A stretch of 64,000 bases of DNA from Kribbella caucasensis (GCF_004361855.1 NZ_SNWQ01000010.1:1-64000), one strand, 5' to 3'; positions 16,641 to 26,657 are shown, counted from the stretch's first letter. Numbers and translations are program-made. Notes: generated from the sequence alone by a model not told the origin.

Positions 16641-18371
16641 ATGAGCGTCACTGAGCAGCAGATCGCCACTTCCGTCCTGGTGATCGGAACTGGCGGTGCC
16701 GGTCTGCGGGCCGCGATCGAGCTGGCCGAGCAGGGTGTCGAGGTGCTCGCCCTGGGCAAGCGTCCGCGCGCGGACGCGCACACCGCGCTCGCCGCCGGCG
16801 GGATCAACGCGGCGCTCGCCACGATGGATCCGGAGGACACCTGGCAGCAGCACGCCGCCGACACGTTGCACGAGAGCTACCTGCTGGCGAACCCGGTCAC
16901 GGTAGGCATCGTCGCCGAGGGGGCGGCGCGTGGCATCGCCGATCTGGAGCGCTACGGCATGCCGTTCGCCCGGGAGGAGGATGGCAGGATCTCGCAGCGA
17001 TTCTTCGGCGCCCACACGTATCGGCGGACCGCCTTCGCGGGCGACTACACCGGACTGGAGATCCAGCGGACCCTGATCAACCGCGCGGTCCAGCTGGGCG
17101 TCCCGATCCTCGACACCGTCTACGTGACGCGCATCCTGGTGCGGGACAAAACCGTGTTCGGCGCCTACGGGTTCGACCTCACGACCGGTCGGCGCTACGT
17201 CATCCACGCCGACGCGGTGATCCTCGCCGCAGGTGGCCACACCCGGATCTGGCGGCGTACGTCGTCCCGGCGCGACGAGAACACCGGTGACTCGTTCCGG
17301 CTGGCGGTCCTGGCCGGCGGCCGGATCCGGGACGCCGAGCTCGTCCAGTTCCACCCGTCCGGCCTGATCGAACCCGAGAACGCCGCCGGCACCCTGGTGT
17401 CCGAGGCGGCTCGTGGCGAAGGCGGTCAGCTGCGGAACGCTCTCGGGGAGCGGTTCATGGCGCGGTACGACGCGGAGCGGATGGAGCTGTCCACGAGGGA
17501 CCGGGTCGCGCTCGCGGCGTACACGGAGATCAAGGAAGGCCGCGGTACGCCGAACGGCGGGGTCTGGCTCGACGTGTCCCATCTCCCGCGGGAGACGATC
17601 ATGCGCCGGCTGCCACGGGTCTACCAGACGCTGCTCGAACTCCAGATGCTCGACATCACCAAGCAGCCGATCGAGATCGCACCGACGGCGCACTACTCGA
17701 TGGGTGGTGTGTGGGTCCGCCCCGAAGACCACGGGACCGGGGTCGACGGGCTGTACGCGATCGGTGAGGCGGCCAGCGGCTTGCATGGTGCGAACCGATT
17801 GGGCGGCAACTCGTTGATCGAGCTGCTGGTGTTCGGCCGGATCGTGGCGGAGGAGGCGGCGAAGTACTCGACCGGTCGGCAGTCACAGCACCGGTCGGCG
17901 GAAGCTGTCGCCGAAGCACGGGCCGAGATCGACGCGCTGCTGGCCAGCGACGGTGAAGAGAACGTCCGTGCAGTGCAACGGGCGCTGCGCGACACGATGA
18001 CCGAGCGGGCCGGCGTGGTCCGCGACGAAGCCGGTCTGCTGGCCGGCCTGTCGGAGCTCGCGGAGATCGAGGATCGGATGACGCGGATCGGAGTCCACCC
18101 CGACATCGCCGGCTTCCAGGATCTGGCCCACGCGTTCGACCTGTTGTCCTCCGCCCTGGCCGCGCGGGCGACCCTCGACGCAGCCCTCGAGCGCCGTGAG
18201 ACCCGCGGCTGCCACAACCGCTCGGACTTCCCCGACCTCGACGAGTCCCTACAGGTCAATCTCGTCTGGTCAGGCCCGGGCTCGGTCCAGCGCGAGCAGA
18301 TCCCGCCGATCCCAGACGAGCTCCGCCCCCTCATGCGCGACGTCTCCACCACCGGCAAGCTGGTCGAGTGA
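16641..18371 (+). CDS. FAD flavoprotein, fumarate reductase/L-aspartate oxidase family
   Basis: Start at ATG 16641 behind AGGGGA; 576 residues. The N-terminal dinucleotide site is VLVIGTGGAGLRAAIELAEQG (core GTGGAGLRAA). Later motifs are typical of succinate dehydrogenase/fumarate reductase flavoproteins and L-aspartate oxidase: AAGGINAAL, VQFHPSGL, SEAARGEGG, PTAHYSMGGV and GANRLGGNSLIELLVFGR. No Fe-S subunit, membrane anchor or nadA/nadC gene is adjacent, so it is either a soluble fumarate reductase/aspartate oxidase-type enzyme or one with unknown partners. It stands as a single transcription unit. Confidence 0.87.
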   Translation: MSVTEQQIATSVLVIGTGGAGLRAAIELAEQGVEVLALGKRPRADAHTALAAGGINAALATMDPEDTWQQHAADTLHESYLLANPVTVGIVAEGAARGIADLERYGMPFAREEDGRISQRFFGAHTYRRTAFAGDYTGLEIQRTLINRAVQLGVPILDTVYVTRILVRDKTVFGAYGFDLTTGRRYVIHADAVILAAGGHTRIWRRTSSRRDENTGDSFRLAVLAGGRIRDAELVQFHPSGLIEPENAAGTLVSEAARGEGGQLRNALGERFMARYDAERMELSTRDRVALAAYTEIKEGRGTPNGGVWLDVSHLPRETIMRRLPRVYQTLLELQMLDITKQPIEIAPTAHYSMGGVWVRPEDHGTGVDGLYAIGEAASGLHGANRLGGNSLIELLVFGRIVAEEAAKYSTGRQSQHRSAEAVAEARAEIDALLASDGEENVRAVQRALRDTMTERAGVVRDEAGLLAGLSELAEIEDRMTRIGVHPDIAGFQDLAHAFDLLSSALAARATLDAALERRETRGCHNRSDFPDLDESLQVNLVWSGPGSVQREQIPPIPDELRPLMRDVSTTGKLVE

Positions 18372-18471
18372 GTGCTGCGTGAACTACAGCTTTCGGTGAC
18401 GTTTAGGCGGGCTTCACTCGACCTTGGCTCGCGATGGTTAGACCGGGGTTGTCCTTACCCCTGCCTCGGGA

Positions 18472-20076
18472 GTGCCTGTGTTCGAGCCGTCAGCTTCCAA
18501 CCCTGCCGCGTCGCCTTCTGTCCACCGTCCTGGTCGCCGTTCTCTGCTGCTGGGCGGTGCGGCCGCCGGTGCCTCGCTGCTCCTTCCGTCCTCGCCGGCC
18601 TCCGGTGCTCCAGCCTTGGTGCGGTCGGGCCGACCTGCGGTAACCAACGGGATTCAGTCGGGTGATGTCTCCGCCTCGAACGCGGTCGTCTGGACGCGGG
18701 CCGACCGGCCGGCGCGGATGTTCGTCGAGGTGAGTCCGACCGAGACGTTCCGCCGGGTACGCCGGGTGGCCGGGCCGGTCCTGGACGAACGCACCGACTT
18801 CACCGGCAAGACCCTGCTTCGTGGCCTGCCCGCCGGTGAGGACGTGTTCTACCGAGTCGTGGTCGCGGACCTTGACGATGAGCGGCTCGCAGGCGCACCG
18901 GAGTACGGGCGGCTTCGAACGGCTCCCATCGGATCGGCTGACATCCGATTCCTGTGGTCGGCCGACCTGGCCGGCCAGGGATGGGGCATCGACCCGGCCC
19001 GCGGTGGTTATCGGATCTTCAACGCTATGCGCCGGCTGGCACCGGACTTCTTCATCTGCTCCGGCGACCTGATCTACGCCGACGGCGTGCTGCCCGCGGA
19101 GAAGCCGCTCTCCGACGGCACGGTCTGGCGCAACCTCGTCACCCCGGAGAAGTCGAAGGTGGCCGAGACGCTGGCCGAGTACCGCGGCAACTATCGCTAC
19201 AACCTGCTCGACGAAAACCTCCGCCGGTTCAACGCCGAGGTGCCGCAGATCAACTCCTGGGACGACCACGAGGTCACCAACAACTGGTACCCCGGAGAGG
19301 TTCTGGACGACACCCGGTACACCGAGAAGCGGGTCGACGTACTCGCCGCGCGGGCCCGTCGAGCGTTCCACGAGTACCTGCCCACCAGCACCAGCCGCGA
19401 CGACGAAGGCCGCGTCTACCGGGTGATCAGGTACGGCGAACTGCTGGACGTGTTCGTGGTCGACATGCGTTCGTACAAGGACGCCAACACCGCCGGCCTG
19501 GAGACCGTCAGCGACGGAGGCGTGTTCGGGCGGCGCCAGCTCGAGTGGCTCAAGCGTGAGCTGAAGGCATCCCGGGCCACCTGGAAGGTCCTCGCGGCCG
19601 ATCTCCCGATCAGCCTTGTCGTGCCGGACGGCGCGGCCATCGAGGCCATCGCCCAGGGCGACCCCGGTACGCCGCTCGGCCGGGAACTCGAGATCGCCGA
19701 GCTGCTCGCCGACGCCAAACGCAACCGTGTCACCGGGATGCTGTGGGTCACCGGCGACGTGCACTACACCGCCGCCCACCACTACGACCCGTCGCGGGCC
19801 AAGTTCACCGACTTCGACCCGTTCTGGGAGTTCGTCTCCGGCCCGCTCAACGCGGCGGTCGGGGTCGAGCCGAGGCCGAACCCGGTGGATCCGACCTTCG
19901 GCCCCGAGGTCGTCTTCGCCAAGGGAGCACCGTCTGCCGACGTGGGCAACCCGGCCTTCGGCTACCAGTACTTCGGTGAGGTGGCCATCGACGGCGACAC
20001 CCGGCAGCTGACCGTCCGCCTCCGTGACATCGAGGGAACGGTCCTCCACACCGTCGAGCTCCCGCCCGCGGAATGA
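18472..20076 (+). CDS. phoD: PhoD-type alkaline phosphatase, Tat-exported
   Basis: PhoD-like phosphodiesterase/phosphatase, 534 residues. The N-terminus carries a twin-arginine signal, GRRSLLLGGAAAGASLLLP, ending in an Ala-rich cleavage region, so it is exported by Tat. The N-terminal PhoD domain begins TNGIQSGDVSASNAVVWTRAD. Metal-site motifs are CSGDLIYADG, INSWDDHEVTNNW and LWVTGDVHYTAAHHY. GTG at 18472 is taken; GTG at 18478 has slightly better spacing to GGGAG and is possible. The enzyme releases phosphate from phosphodiesters outside the cell, using Ca/Fe in known members. No clear PHO box was seen. Confidence 0.92.
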   Translation: MPVFEPSASNPAASPSVHRPGRRSLLLGGAAAGASLLLPSSPASGAPALVRSGRPAVTNGIQSGDVSASNAVVWTRADRPARMFVEVSPTETFRRVRRVAGPVLDERTDFTGKTLLRGLPAGEDVFYRVVVADLDDERLAGAPEYGRLRTAPIGSADIRFLWSADLAGQGWGIDPARGGYRIFNAMRRLAPDFFICSGDLIYADGVLPAEKPLSDGTVWRNLVTPEKSKVAETLAEYRGNYRYNLLDENLRRFNAEVPQINSWDDHEVTNNWYPGEVLDDTRYTEKRVDVLAARARRAFHEYLPTSTSRDDEGRVYRVIRYGELLDVFVVDMRSYKDANTAGLETVSDGGVFGRRQLEWLKRELKASRATWKVLAADLPISLVVPDGAAIEAIAQGDPGTPLGRELEIAELLADAKRNRVTGMLWVTGDVHYTAAHHYDPSRAKFTDFDPFWEFVSGPLNAAVGVEPRPNPVDPTFGPEVVFAKGAPSADVGNPAFGYQYFGEVAIDGDTRQLTVRLRDIEGTVLHTVELPPAE

Positions 20077-20113
20077 CACCTGCTATTGCGTGGGGCCTGC
20101 TGCCGCGGCCGCG

Positions 20114-21052
20114 TTATTGCTTAGGGCCGTCTGCTGTCGCGGTCGTGCTGAAGTGGGCGCGGATGAGTGAGATGACGGTGTCGGCAGTCCGGTCGAGGTG
20201 GCTGCGGCCATCGGGAAGCTGGGCTGTCGGGCTGATGTAGCTGCGTGGCCCGACGTGAGTGGCCGGGTCGAGCCGATTGATGGTGACCTTCCCGGCGCGG
20301 CGAGCTCGGTTCCATCCGCTGCGGCGGAACAGCCGCCAGCGCTGAGGGAAGATCCAGGTGCCGACTCGCTCGATCCGGTCGCTCGCGCTGGTGAGCTGAT
20401 GGAACCGCAGGGCGTGAGTGAGGTCGTTGGCGCCATTGTGGAACCCGCCGATCGAGATCAGCAGGACCGGGGAGTGGAGCTGGGTGTGCAGTTCGTCAAC
20501 AGCACCGGTGGAGACCTGGGCGCCGCCGCTGTAGCTGAGCAGCACGACAGGCATACCACTGTCGGGCTGGTAGCCGGCGAGTCGTAGCTGAGTGGCGATC
20601 TGGGCGCCGACGGCCCGGTTGTAGAGCGGGCGGTACCGGTGGTCGGCGGCGACGAAGGTCTGCATCACGTTGTGCAGAAAGAGCAGCAGCCCGGCGCGGC
20701 GGCGCAGCCACGCCCATACCGGCCGATCGGCCAGCGGGTCGGCCAGCGGTGAGTAGGGCTGCACCTGACCGAGGATGCGGAGTTCCGGAGCTCCGGCTAT
20801 CAGCGCCTTGACCAACTGGCCGCCGTCCCGGCTGTCGTGGAAGCGACGTTTGCCGATGCCGTCCAGGTAGACCAGGTAGGCATCCGGGGGTCTGTCGGGG
20901 GCCGCACCCCGGGCATAGGGCACGCCGGCCGGGAGCTCGGTGGTCGGGGCTCGCCAGCCGGCGCTGTAGATCAGAAGTTCGTAGCGGGCCAGCAGACCCT
21001 CGGCGAGCAGGACCGGTCCGATCAAAACGACCCAGAGCAGGAAATCGTTCAT
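20114..21052 (-). CDS. Membrane-anchored alpha/beta-hydrolase-like protein
   Basis: Start at ATG 21052, which overlaps the stop of the upstream membrane gene as ATGA; 312 residues. One N-terminal membrane segment (FLLWVVLIGPVLLAEGLLA) is followed by a domain with a serine-hydrolase-like elbow, LLSYSGGAQVS, near residue 190, and ISIGGFHNGAND after it. This suggests a lipase/esterase-like fold at the membrane face. No catalytic triad can be fixed by eye. Third gene of a three-gene unit with a glycosyltransferase; a lipid or glycolipid role is plausible but unproven. Confidence 0.7.
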   Translation of the reverse strand: MNDFLLWVVLIGPVLLAEGLLARYELLIYSAGWRAPTTELPAGVPYARGAAPDRPPDAYLVYLDGIGKRRFHDSRDGGQLVKALIAGAPELRILGQVQPYSPLADPLADRPVWAWLRRRAGLLLFLHNVMQTFVAADHRYRPLYNRAVGAQIATQLRLAGYQPDSGMPVVLLSYSGGAQVSTGAVDELHTQLHSPVLLISIGGFHNGANDLTHALRFHQLTSASDRIERVGTWIFPQRWRLFRRSGWNRARRAGKVTINRLDPATHVGPRSYISPTAQLPDGRSHLDRTADTVISLIRAHFSTTATADGPKQ

Positions 21053-21528
21053 GCGATCGGCACCCCGATCGCACTGATCCTCACGACCAGGCGCCGTACG
21101 AGCTCGACGGCGACGCCAAGCCCGGCGCCGGCGACGGCCACGCAACCGGCCGCGACGACCCAGCTCAGTCCGGTCTCCGTCGCGAGCGGGCCGGCCAGAC
21201 CGGCGCCGACCCCCACAAAGAGCAGCAGATGGAGCAGGGGCCCGAGCAATGGGAAGGCAAGGACGGCAGCGAACACCAGCGGGGCGACCAGGCCCGGTGT
21301 CCACACCAACCCGGTACCTGGCGGTGGAGGGGACAGCACGAGTTCGGCGAGGGTCCACGCCGTGAGGGGCCACAGCGCGAACACCACACCCTCGACGAGG
21401 CCACCGGCCAGCAGCAACCCGACCACCGACGGCCGCGACATGCCAGGCCGGCGCACCACCAGAGGCAGGATGCGTCCGGCGGCCTCCGACAGCCCGGCGA
21501 ACAGCAACAGGACGATGACGGGTGACAT
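21049..21528 (-). CDS. Small multi-pass membrane protein, unknown function
   Basis: Product of 159 residues, almost entirely hydrophobic, with about four predicted membrane spans (around residues 3-20, 35-60, 75-105, 115-140). No family recognised. It begins three bases after the glycosyltransferase stop and overlaps the hydrolase-like gene by four bases, so the three genes form one operon. It may anchor or transport the glycolipid-type product of the neighbours. Confidence 0.7.
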   Translation of the reverse strand: MSPVIVLLLFAGLSEAAGRILPLVVRRPGMSRPSVVGLLLAGGLVEGVVFALWPLTAWTLAELVLSPPPPGTGLVWTPGLVAPLVFAAVLAFPLLGPLLHLLLFVGVGAGLAGPLATETGLSWVVAAGCVAVAGAGLGVAVELVRRLVVRISAIGVPIA

Positions 21529-21531
21529 CGC

Positions 21532-22755
21532 TCAGCCTCGCTGGGACGGATCGACGGGAGCCCGCTGACCTTTCGGGCCGGCCGTCTGCAGATACTGCTC
21601 GAGTTCGTCGGCGGCTCGCTGATATCCACCCGCCTGGTGCTGGGCGAGCTGCAGTGTGGCCGCGGCTGCCCGCAACCCTTGATCGTCGAGGAGGCGCCGG
21701 GCGAGAGCATGAACGGTGCCCTCGGCAACTTCCTGGGTGCGGATCGACAGGCCGGCGCCGAGTTCCACGACCCGGCGGGCCACCATCGGCTGGTCGGCGC
21801 CCTGCGGGACCACCAGCATCGGCACCCCGGCGTACATGGCCTCGTTGACGCTGTTCATCCCGCCATGGGTGACGAAGAGCGCCGCGCGGTCCAGTACCTC
21901 CGGTTGCGGCACGAAGCGGCGTACGAGCACGTTGGCCGGCAACGGACCCAGCGCGGCGGGATCAGTCTGCCCGGCGGAGATGATGACGGTGCCGCCCAGC
22001 GGGGCGAGCGCGGTGGCGAAACTGCGCAGCAGCTTTGGGTCGGCGTTGAACACCGTGCCCAGGGATGCGTACAGCACCGGGTCCTGCAGCCGATCGGCGG
22101 GGAACGACGGGTCTTTCGGGCGGGCGCCGATGCTTGGGCCGACGAACCGGTAGGACAGGTCGAAGCCCTCGACGGCAGGCTGGAACGCCCGCGAGGTGTA
22201 GACCAGATTGAGCGGCTGACGGATGTTGCCCAAGTCAACCAACGGCAACCCGTGCGTGTCGAAGCGGCGGCGCAGTTCCCAGCGGGCGCGTACGTAGCCC
22301 TTGACGTTGCCGAGCCGAGCCGCCGCATCGGCCAGCAGCTCCCACGAACCGCCGGTGGGACTGGGCACCTGCCGGTTGAACGCGAACGTGGTGAACGACG
22401 ACGCCGCCGGTACGCCGAGCTCGCGGGCCGCGACGGCGCCCCACAAACAGGCGGAGTCGTGGACGATCAGGTCGGGCTGGGCCCCGCGCAGGTCGGTGAG
22501 CACGTCGGGCAGCACATGGACGGCGGTTTGCGCGAGCCCCTCCAACAGGGCGACCGGTGTCGGCGGATCGGGGAGCGGCTGGTCGCCTCCGGGGTAGAGG
22601 TGGACAGTCGCGCCGGCGGCCTCGATCTCATCCCGGAAGGCGGGCGAGGTGTGGTACGTGACGGAGTGGCCGCGCCGTACCAGCTCTGCCACAACAGGCA
22701 GCGTCGGGTTGACCCGCCCATGCATAGCGATGTTGAGAAACGCGATGGTACTCAC
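21532..22755 (-). CDS. Glycosyltransferase, MGT/UGT (GT1) family
   Basis: Start taken at GTG 22755 (VSTIAFLNIAMHGRVNP); a GTG two codons upstream is also possible and no clear ribosome site is seen. Length 407 residues, normal for the macrolide-glycosyltransferase family. The N-terminal acceptor domain has GHVNPTL-like sequence (HGRVNPTLPVVAEL). The C-terminal donor-binding motif is LFVTHGGMNSVNEAMYAGVP, followed by PQGADQPMVARRVVELGAG (quoted in parts). It would transfer a sugar from a nucleotide sugar to a small hydrophobic acceptor. First gene of the operon with a membrane protein and a hydrolase-like protein. Confidence 0.9.
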   Translation of the reverse strand: MSTIAFLNIAMHGRVNPTLPVVAELVRRGHSVTYHTSPAFRDEIEAAGATVHLYPGGDQPLPDPPTPVALLEGLAQTAVHVLPDVLTDLRGAQPDLIVHDSACLWGAVAARELGVPAASSFTTFAFNRQVPSPTGGSWELLADAAARLGNVKGYVRARWELRRRFDTHGLPLVDLGNIRQPLNLVYTSRAFQPAVEGFDLSYRFVGPSIGARPKDPSFPADRLQDPVLYASLGTVFNADPKLLRSFATALAPLGGTVIISAGQTDPAALGPLPANVLVRRFVPQPEVLDRAALFVTHGGMNSVNEAMYAGVPMLVVPQGADQPMVARRVVELGAGLSIRTQEVAEGTVHALARRLLDDQGLRAAAATLQLAQHQAGGYQRAADELEQYLQTAGPKGQRAPVDPSQRG

Positions 22756-22919
22756 ACCCACTAAGACAGAGCAGCCCCCCGATCTGTAACACCGCCGGGC
22801 GAGGGCAGCCCGACCTGCTTGACCACCGCAGAGGTCTGACGGTCCGGCGTACGCGTCCAGGACGTGCGCTGCTGCCCTGCTCACGCCCGCCGTAGTATCG
22901 TCACCGGCGGGAGGCCGCC

Positions 22920-25676
22920 GTGACAGGGAGCGTTTCAAGAGCTGGACTTCTCGGGCGGCAAAACGAGTGCCAGGCCCTCGACGACCTGTTGGCGGGCATC
23001 AGGGCCGGGCGTAGCGCGGCCCTGATCCTGCGCGGCGAGTCAGGGATCGGCAAGACCGAGCTGTTGAACTATCTCCTCGAGCATTCCACCGGATGCCGCA
23101 TCGTGAGGGCTGCCGGCGTGCAGTCCGAGATGGAGCTCTCATACGCCGGCCTGCACCAGCTCTGCACCCCATTGCTCGCCGGCCTCGAGAATCTCCCCGG
23201 GCCTCAGCGCGACGCACTCTCCACGACTCTCGGTCTTCGTGACGGCGATCCGCCGAGTCGGTTCCTGGTGGGCCTGGCCGCGCTGAGCCTGCTCGCGGAC
23301 GTCGGCGGGAATCAGCCACTGGTCTGCCTCATCGACGACGCGCAGTGGCTCGATCACGTGTCGGCACAAACCTTGGAGTTCGTCGCCCGCCGACTGCTCG
23401 CCGAGTCGATTCTGCTCGTCTTCGCCGTCCGTGAGCGCAGCCCTGGCGAGACTCTCGCCGGCCTCCCCGAGCTCCAGGTCACTGGCCTGACTGACACCGA
23501 CTCGCGAACGCTCCTCGACTCCGTCGTCGCCGGTCGGCTGGACGAGCGGGTGCGCGACCGCATCGTCGCTGAGACGGGCGGCAACCCGCTGGCCCTGCTG
23601 GAACTACCCCGCGGGCTGACAGCAGCCGAGCTGGCCGGCGGGTTCGCGCGACCCGACGCGCGCCCCTTGTCGAGCCAGGTCGAGGAGGGCTTCCTGCGCC
23701 GCGTCCAGTCGCTCCCCGCCGAGACGCAGCGCCTGCTGTTGACTGCCGCCGCCGAACCGGTCGGCGATGTGCCCTTGTTGTGGCGTGCGGCCGCGCAGCT
23801 GGGGATCGCCGTGGACGCGGCCGCGTCGTACGCCGAAACGTCCGGGCTGATCACCCTCGGCACGCGCGTACTCTTCCGGCACCCTCTCGTGCGCTCGGCG
23901 GCCTATCGCGCGGCGGGGCCTGACGACCGTCGCAAGGTACACCGGGCGCTGGCGGACGCGACTGATGCTCAACTCGACCCCGATCGTCGGGCGTGGCACC
24001 TGGCCCGCGCGGCGGCGGGGCCGGACGAGACGGTGGCTGCCGAGCTGGAGCGCTCGGCGGACCGGGCACAGGCGCGCGGCGGGGTCGCCGCCGCGGCGGC
24101 CTTTCTCGAGCGTGCTGCCGAGCTGACGCCCGACGCCGCAGGCCGCGGAGCCAGAACCTTGGCCGCGGCGCAGGCCAAACATCAGGCCGGCGCGTTCGAC
24201 GCCGCGTTCGCGCTGGCGCGCACCGCGGAACTGAGCCCTCTCGACGAACTCGCTACCGCGAAATTGACGTTGCTGCGTGGTCAGATCACGTTTCTGACCA
24301 GGGGCGCGAGCGTCGGTTTGCCGCTGCTGCTCGAAGCGGCCAACCGGCTCGAGCCGCTCGACTCGCGACTCGCGACCGCGACCCTCCGGGATGCGATCTT
24401 CGCCGCTCTCACCGCCGGCCGAGTACCGAGCGAAGTGGCCGAGGCCGTCCTTGCCGCGCCGAAGCCGGCCGAGCCAACGCACGACCTTCTGCTGCTGGAG
24501 GGGATGGCACGGATCATCGCACAGGGTTATGCCGCCGGGGCGCCGATGGTTCTGCAGGCGTTGACCGGCTTCCGGAACGGTGGGATCTCGCGGGACGAGG
24601 AGCTCGGCTGGCTCCTGCTCGCGTGTGGGGTGGCGCAGGACACCTGGGACTTCGAAAGCTGGTCCGTGCTCTCAGCGCGGCTGGTCGACCTGTCTCGCGA
24701 AACGGGAGACTTGTCCGTGCTGCCGACGGCACTCCTTCACCGGGTGGGAAATCGGGTCCGTGCCGGTGACCTCGCCGGCGCGGACTCCCTTGTCGGGGAG
24801 GGAGTGGCGATCGGCGAGGCGACTGGCAACAGTATCTGGGCGCACTACGGAGGTGTGTTCCTCGAGCCATGGAAGGGCCGGGAATCCGCGACGCGCCAGG
24901 CGATCGAAGGCATCATCCAGAACACTCTCCTCGGCGAGCAGCCGAAGGTGCTGGCCGACACTCAATGGGCGGCGGCGGTGCTCTACAACGGCCTTGGCCG
25001 GTACGAGGAGGCCTGCGTGGCCGCCAAGCGCGGCTGCGAGAACCCGGAGGAGCTCGGCCACACGATCCCGTCGATGGTTGAGCTCGTCGAGGCATCAGCA
25101 CGACTCGGCCGGCCGGCGGACGCGGCCGAGGCGGTCCAGAGAATCAGCGACATGGCGCAGGCGACCCGCACCGACTGGGCGCTCGGCAACGAGGCCTTCA
25201 CGCGAGCTCTGGTCAGCGAAGGGCAGGCAGCCGACGACTTGTACCGTGAGGCGATCGAGCGGCTCGGCGACACCGAGGTCCGGATGGAGCTGGCACGCGT
25301 CCGGCTCTGCTACGGCGAGTGGCTGCGCCGCGAGAACCGCCGCGTCGACGCTCGTGCTCAACTCGGCGTCGCCCAGGAGGTGCTGAGCCAGATCGGTGCG
25401 GCGGCGTTCGCGGAACGCGCGCGTCGCGAACTGCGGGCCGCGGGAGCGACGGTGCGCAAACGCACCGTCGCAACGTACGACGCCCTCACTCCCCAGGAAA
25501 CGCAGATCGCTCGACTCGCCGCCGATGGGCTCACGAACCCCGAGATCGGCGCCCGCCTGTTCATCAGCCCTCACACGGTCGAATGGCACCTCCGCAAGGT
25601 GTTCTCGAAGCTCGGCATCGCGTCCCGCAGGCAGATCGGCACCATGCTGTCCCAAGGCGCCGTGACCTCGGCCTAG
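22920..25676 (+). CDS. LAL-type LuxR regulator, paralogue of 12959-15715
   Basis: ATP-binding LuxR regulator of 918 residues starting at GTG 22920 behind GGGAGG. The ATPase has an intact Walker A, GESGIGKTELL near residue 40, and LIDDAQWLD near 135. The C-terminal HTH is LTPQETQIARLAADGLTNPEIG and VEWHLRKVFSKLGIASRR (in pieces). Long stretches match the other LAL gene nearly word for word, for example GNPLALLELPRGLTAAELAG. It is divergent from the glycosyltransferase operon, its most likely neighbour target. Its stop shares CTAG with the convergent hydrolase. Confidence 0.93.
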   Translation: MTGSVSRAGLLGRQNECQALDDLLAGIRAGRSAALILRGESGIGKTELLNYLLEHSTGCRIVRAAGVQSEMELSYAGLHQLCTPLLAGLENLPGPQRDALSTTLGLRDGDPPSRFLVGLAALSLLADVGGNQPLVCLIDDAQWLDHVSAQTLEFVARRLLAESILLVFAVRERSPGETLAGLPELQVTGLTDTDSRTLLDSVVAGRLDERVRDRIVAETGGNPLALLELPRGLTAAELAGGFARPDARPLSSQVEEGFLRRVQSLPAETQRLLLTAAAEPVGDVPLLWRAAAQLGIAVDAAASYAETSGLITLGTRVLFRHPLVRSAAYRAAGPDDRRKVHRALADATDAQLDPDRRAWHLARAAAGPDETVAAELERSADRAQARGGVAAAAAFLERAAELTPDAAGRGARTLAAAQAKHQAGAFDAAFALARTAELSPLDELATAKLTLLRGQITFLTRGASVGLPLLLEAANRLEPLDSRLATATLRDAIFAALTAGRVPSEVAEAVLAAPKPAEPTHDLLLLEGMARIIAQGYAAGAPMVLQALTGFRNGGISRDEELGWLLLACGVAQDTWDFESWSVLSARLVDLSRETGDLSVLPTALLHRVGNRVRAGDLAGADSLVGEGVAIGEATGNSIWAHYGGVFLEPWKGRESATRQAIEGIIQNTLLGEQPKVLADTQWAAAVLYNGLGRYEEACVAAKRGCENPEELGHTIPSMVELVEASARLGRPADAAEAVQRISDMAQATRTDWALGNEAFTRALVSEGQAADDLYREAIERLGDTEVRMELARVRLCYGEWLRRENRRVDARAQLGVAQEVLSQIGAAAFAERARRELRAAGATVRKRTVATYDALTPQETQIARLAADGLTNPEIGARLFISPHTVEWHLRKVFSKLGIASRRQIGTMLSQGAVTSA

Positions 25677-26512
25677 TGTCGCGCGGCTCGTTCGATGACT
25701 CGGGTGACGGTGCCGGGGTCCGTCATCAGGCCGACGTGGCCTTCGTCGTACTCGGTGGTGGTGGAGCCGGCACGTTTGGCCATGGTCCGTTGGACACTGG
25801 CCGGGATGATCCGGTCCTCGGTGCCGATGAGGTTCCAGGACGGGATCGTCCGCCAGGCTGGCGTTCCGGACGGCTCGTTGAGTGCGCCGATCGTGGCCGG
25901 TCGCTGGGTTGCGGCGACGAGTGCCTTGTCGTCGGCGCTCAGCCCGGTCGCGAACGATGCGAAGACGGTCGACCTCTTCAGGTACAGGTCGGTCGCCGCG
26001 GTGGGCGGAAGGGTCGCGGGTACGAAGTCGAACACGGTCGTCGGGTCCGCCGATAGCGCGGAGTCCGGCCCCGCGAGCTCGGTCGGGGTCTCGCCGGCGT
26101 CGGGTGCGAAGGCGTTGACGTAGACGAGTGCTTTGATGTTCGGGTTTCCCGTGGCTGCGTTGGTGATCACGGCCCCGCCGTACGAGTGGCCAACGAGGAC
26201 GATCGGGCCCGCCAGCGTTTCCAGCAGGGCTTTCACGTACGCGGCGTCGCCGGACAGCGATCGTAGGGGGTTGGCGGCCGCAATGACCTTGTATCCGTCG
26301 TCCTGGAGCCTGGTAACGACTCCACTCCAGCTCGAAGCGTCCGCCCAGGCTCCGTGCACGAGCACGACGGTGGGCTTCGCCGTACGCGACTGGGCGACGC
26401 TCTGCGCCGGGTTGAGGCTCACCAGCAGGATGGCGACTGCGGCCAGGAGGATCGCCGCGCCGGCGGGTCGTCTTCGGGCGTGGGTGACTGCGGAACTCAG
26501 GGGACTGGTCAT
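25673..26512 (-). CDS. Exported alpha/beta hydrolase
   Basis: Start at ATG 26512 with AGAGGA upstream; 279 residues. An Arg-rich N-terminus and hydrophobic core (AGAAILLAAVAILLVSL) form a signal peptide or anchor. The alpha/beta-hydrolase fold is seen as VVLVHGAWADASSW (oxyanion region), the nucleophile elbow VGHSYGGAV with its serine near residue 120, and a late His in YDEGHVGLM. It belongs to the esterase/EstC-like AB-hydrolase group; substrate unknown. Divergent from the small membrane gene at 26658. Confidence 0.85.
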   Translation of the reverse strand: MTSPLSSAVTHARRRPAGAAILLAAVAILLVSLNPAQSVAQSRTAKPTVVLVHGAWADASSWSGVVTRLQDDGYKVIAAANPLRSLSGDAAYVKALLETLAGPIVLVGHSYGGAVITNAATGNPNIKALVYVNAFAPDAGETPTELAGPDSALSADPTTVFDFVPATLPPTAATDLYLKRSTVFASFATGLSADDKALVAATQRPATIGALNEPSGTPAWRTIPSWNLIGTEDRIIPASVQRTMAKRAGSTTTEYDEGHVGLMTDPGTVTRVIERAARH

Positions 26513-26657
26513 GAGGGGTCCTCTCCATGGGATGGGTGACTCCTGTGTAAGACCGGACACCAGCCCGTGGTGTGACAGGCCCAGAAGGCAAGCGGCTCAC
26601 AAACCACGTGCCTGTCCTGTCTTTGCTTGCAATCCGCCATCGACCGAGGAGGTCGTG

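Noticed and set aside
12959..25676. Composite transposon bounded by inverted LAL genes
   Set aside because: The repeats are full regulatory genes without transposase, terminal repeats or target duplications; simple paralogy explains them.
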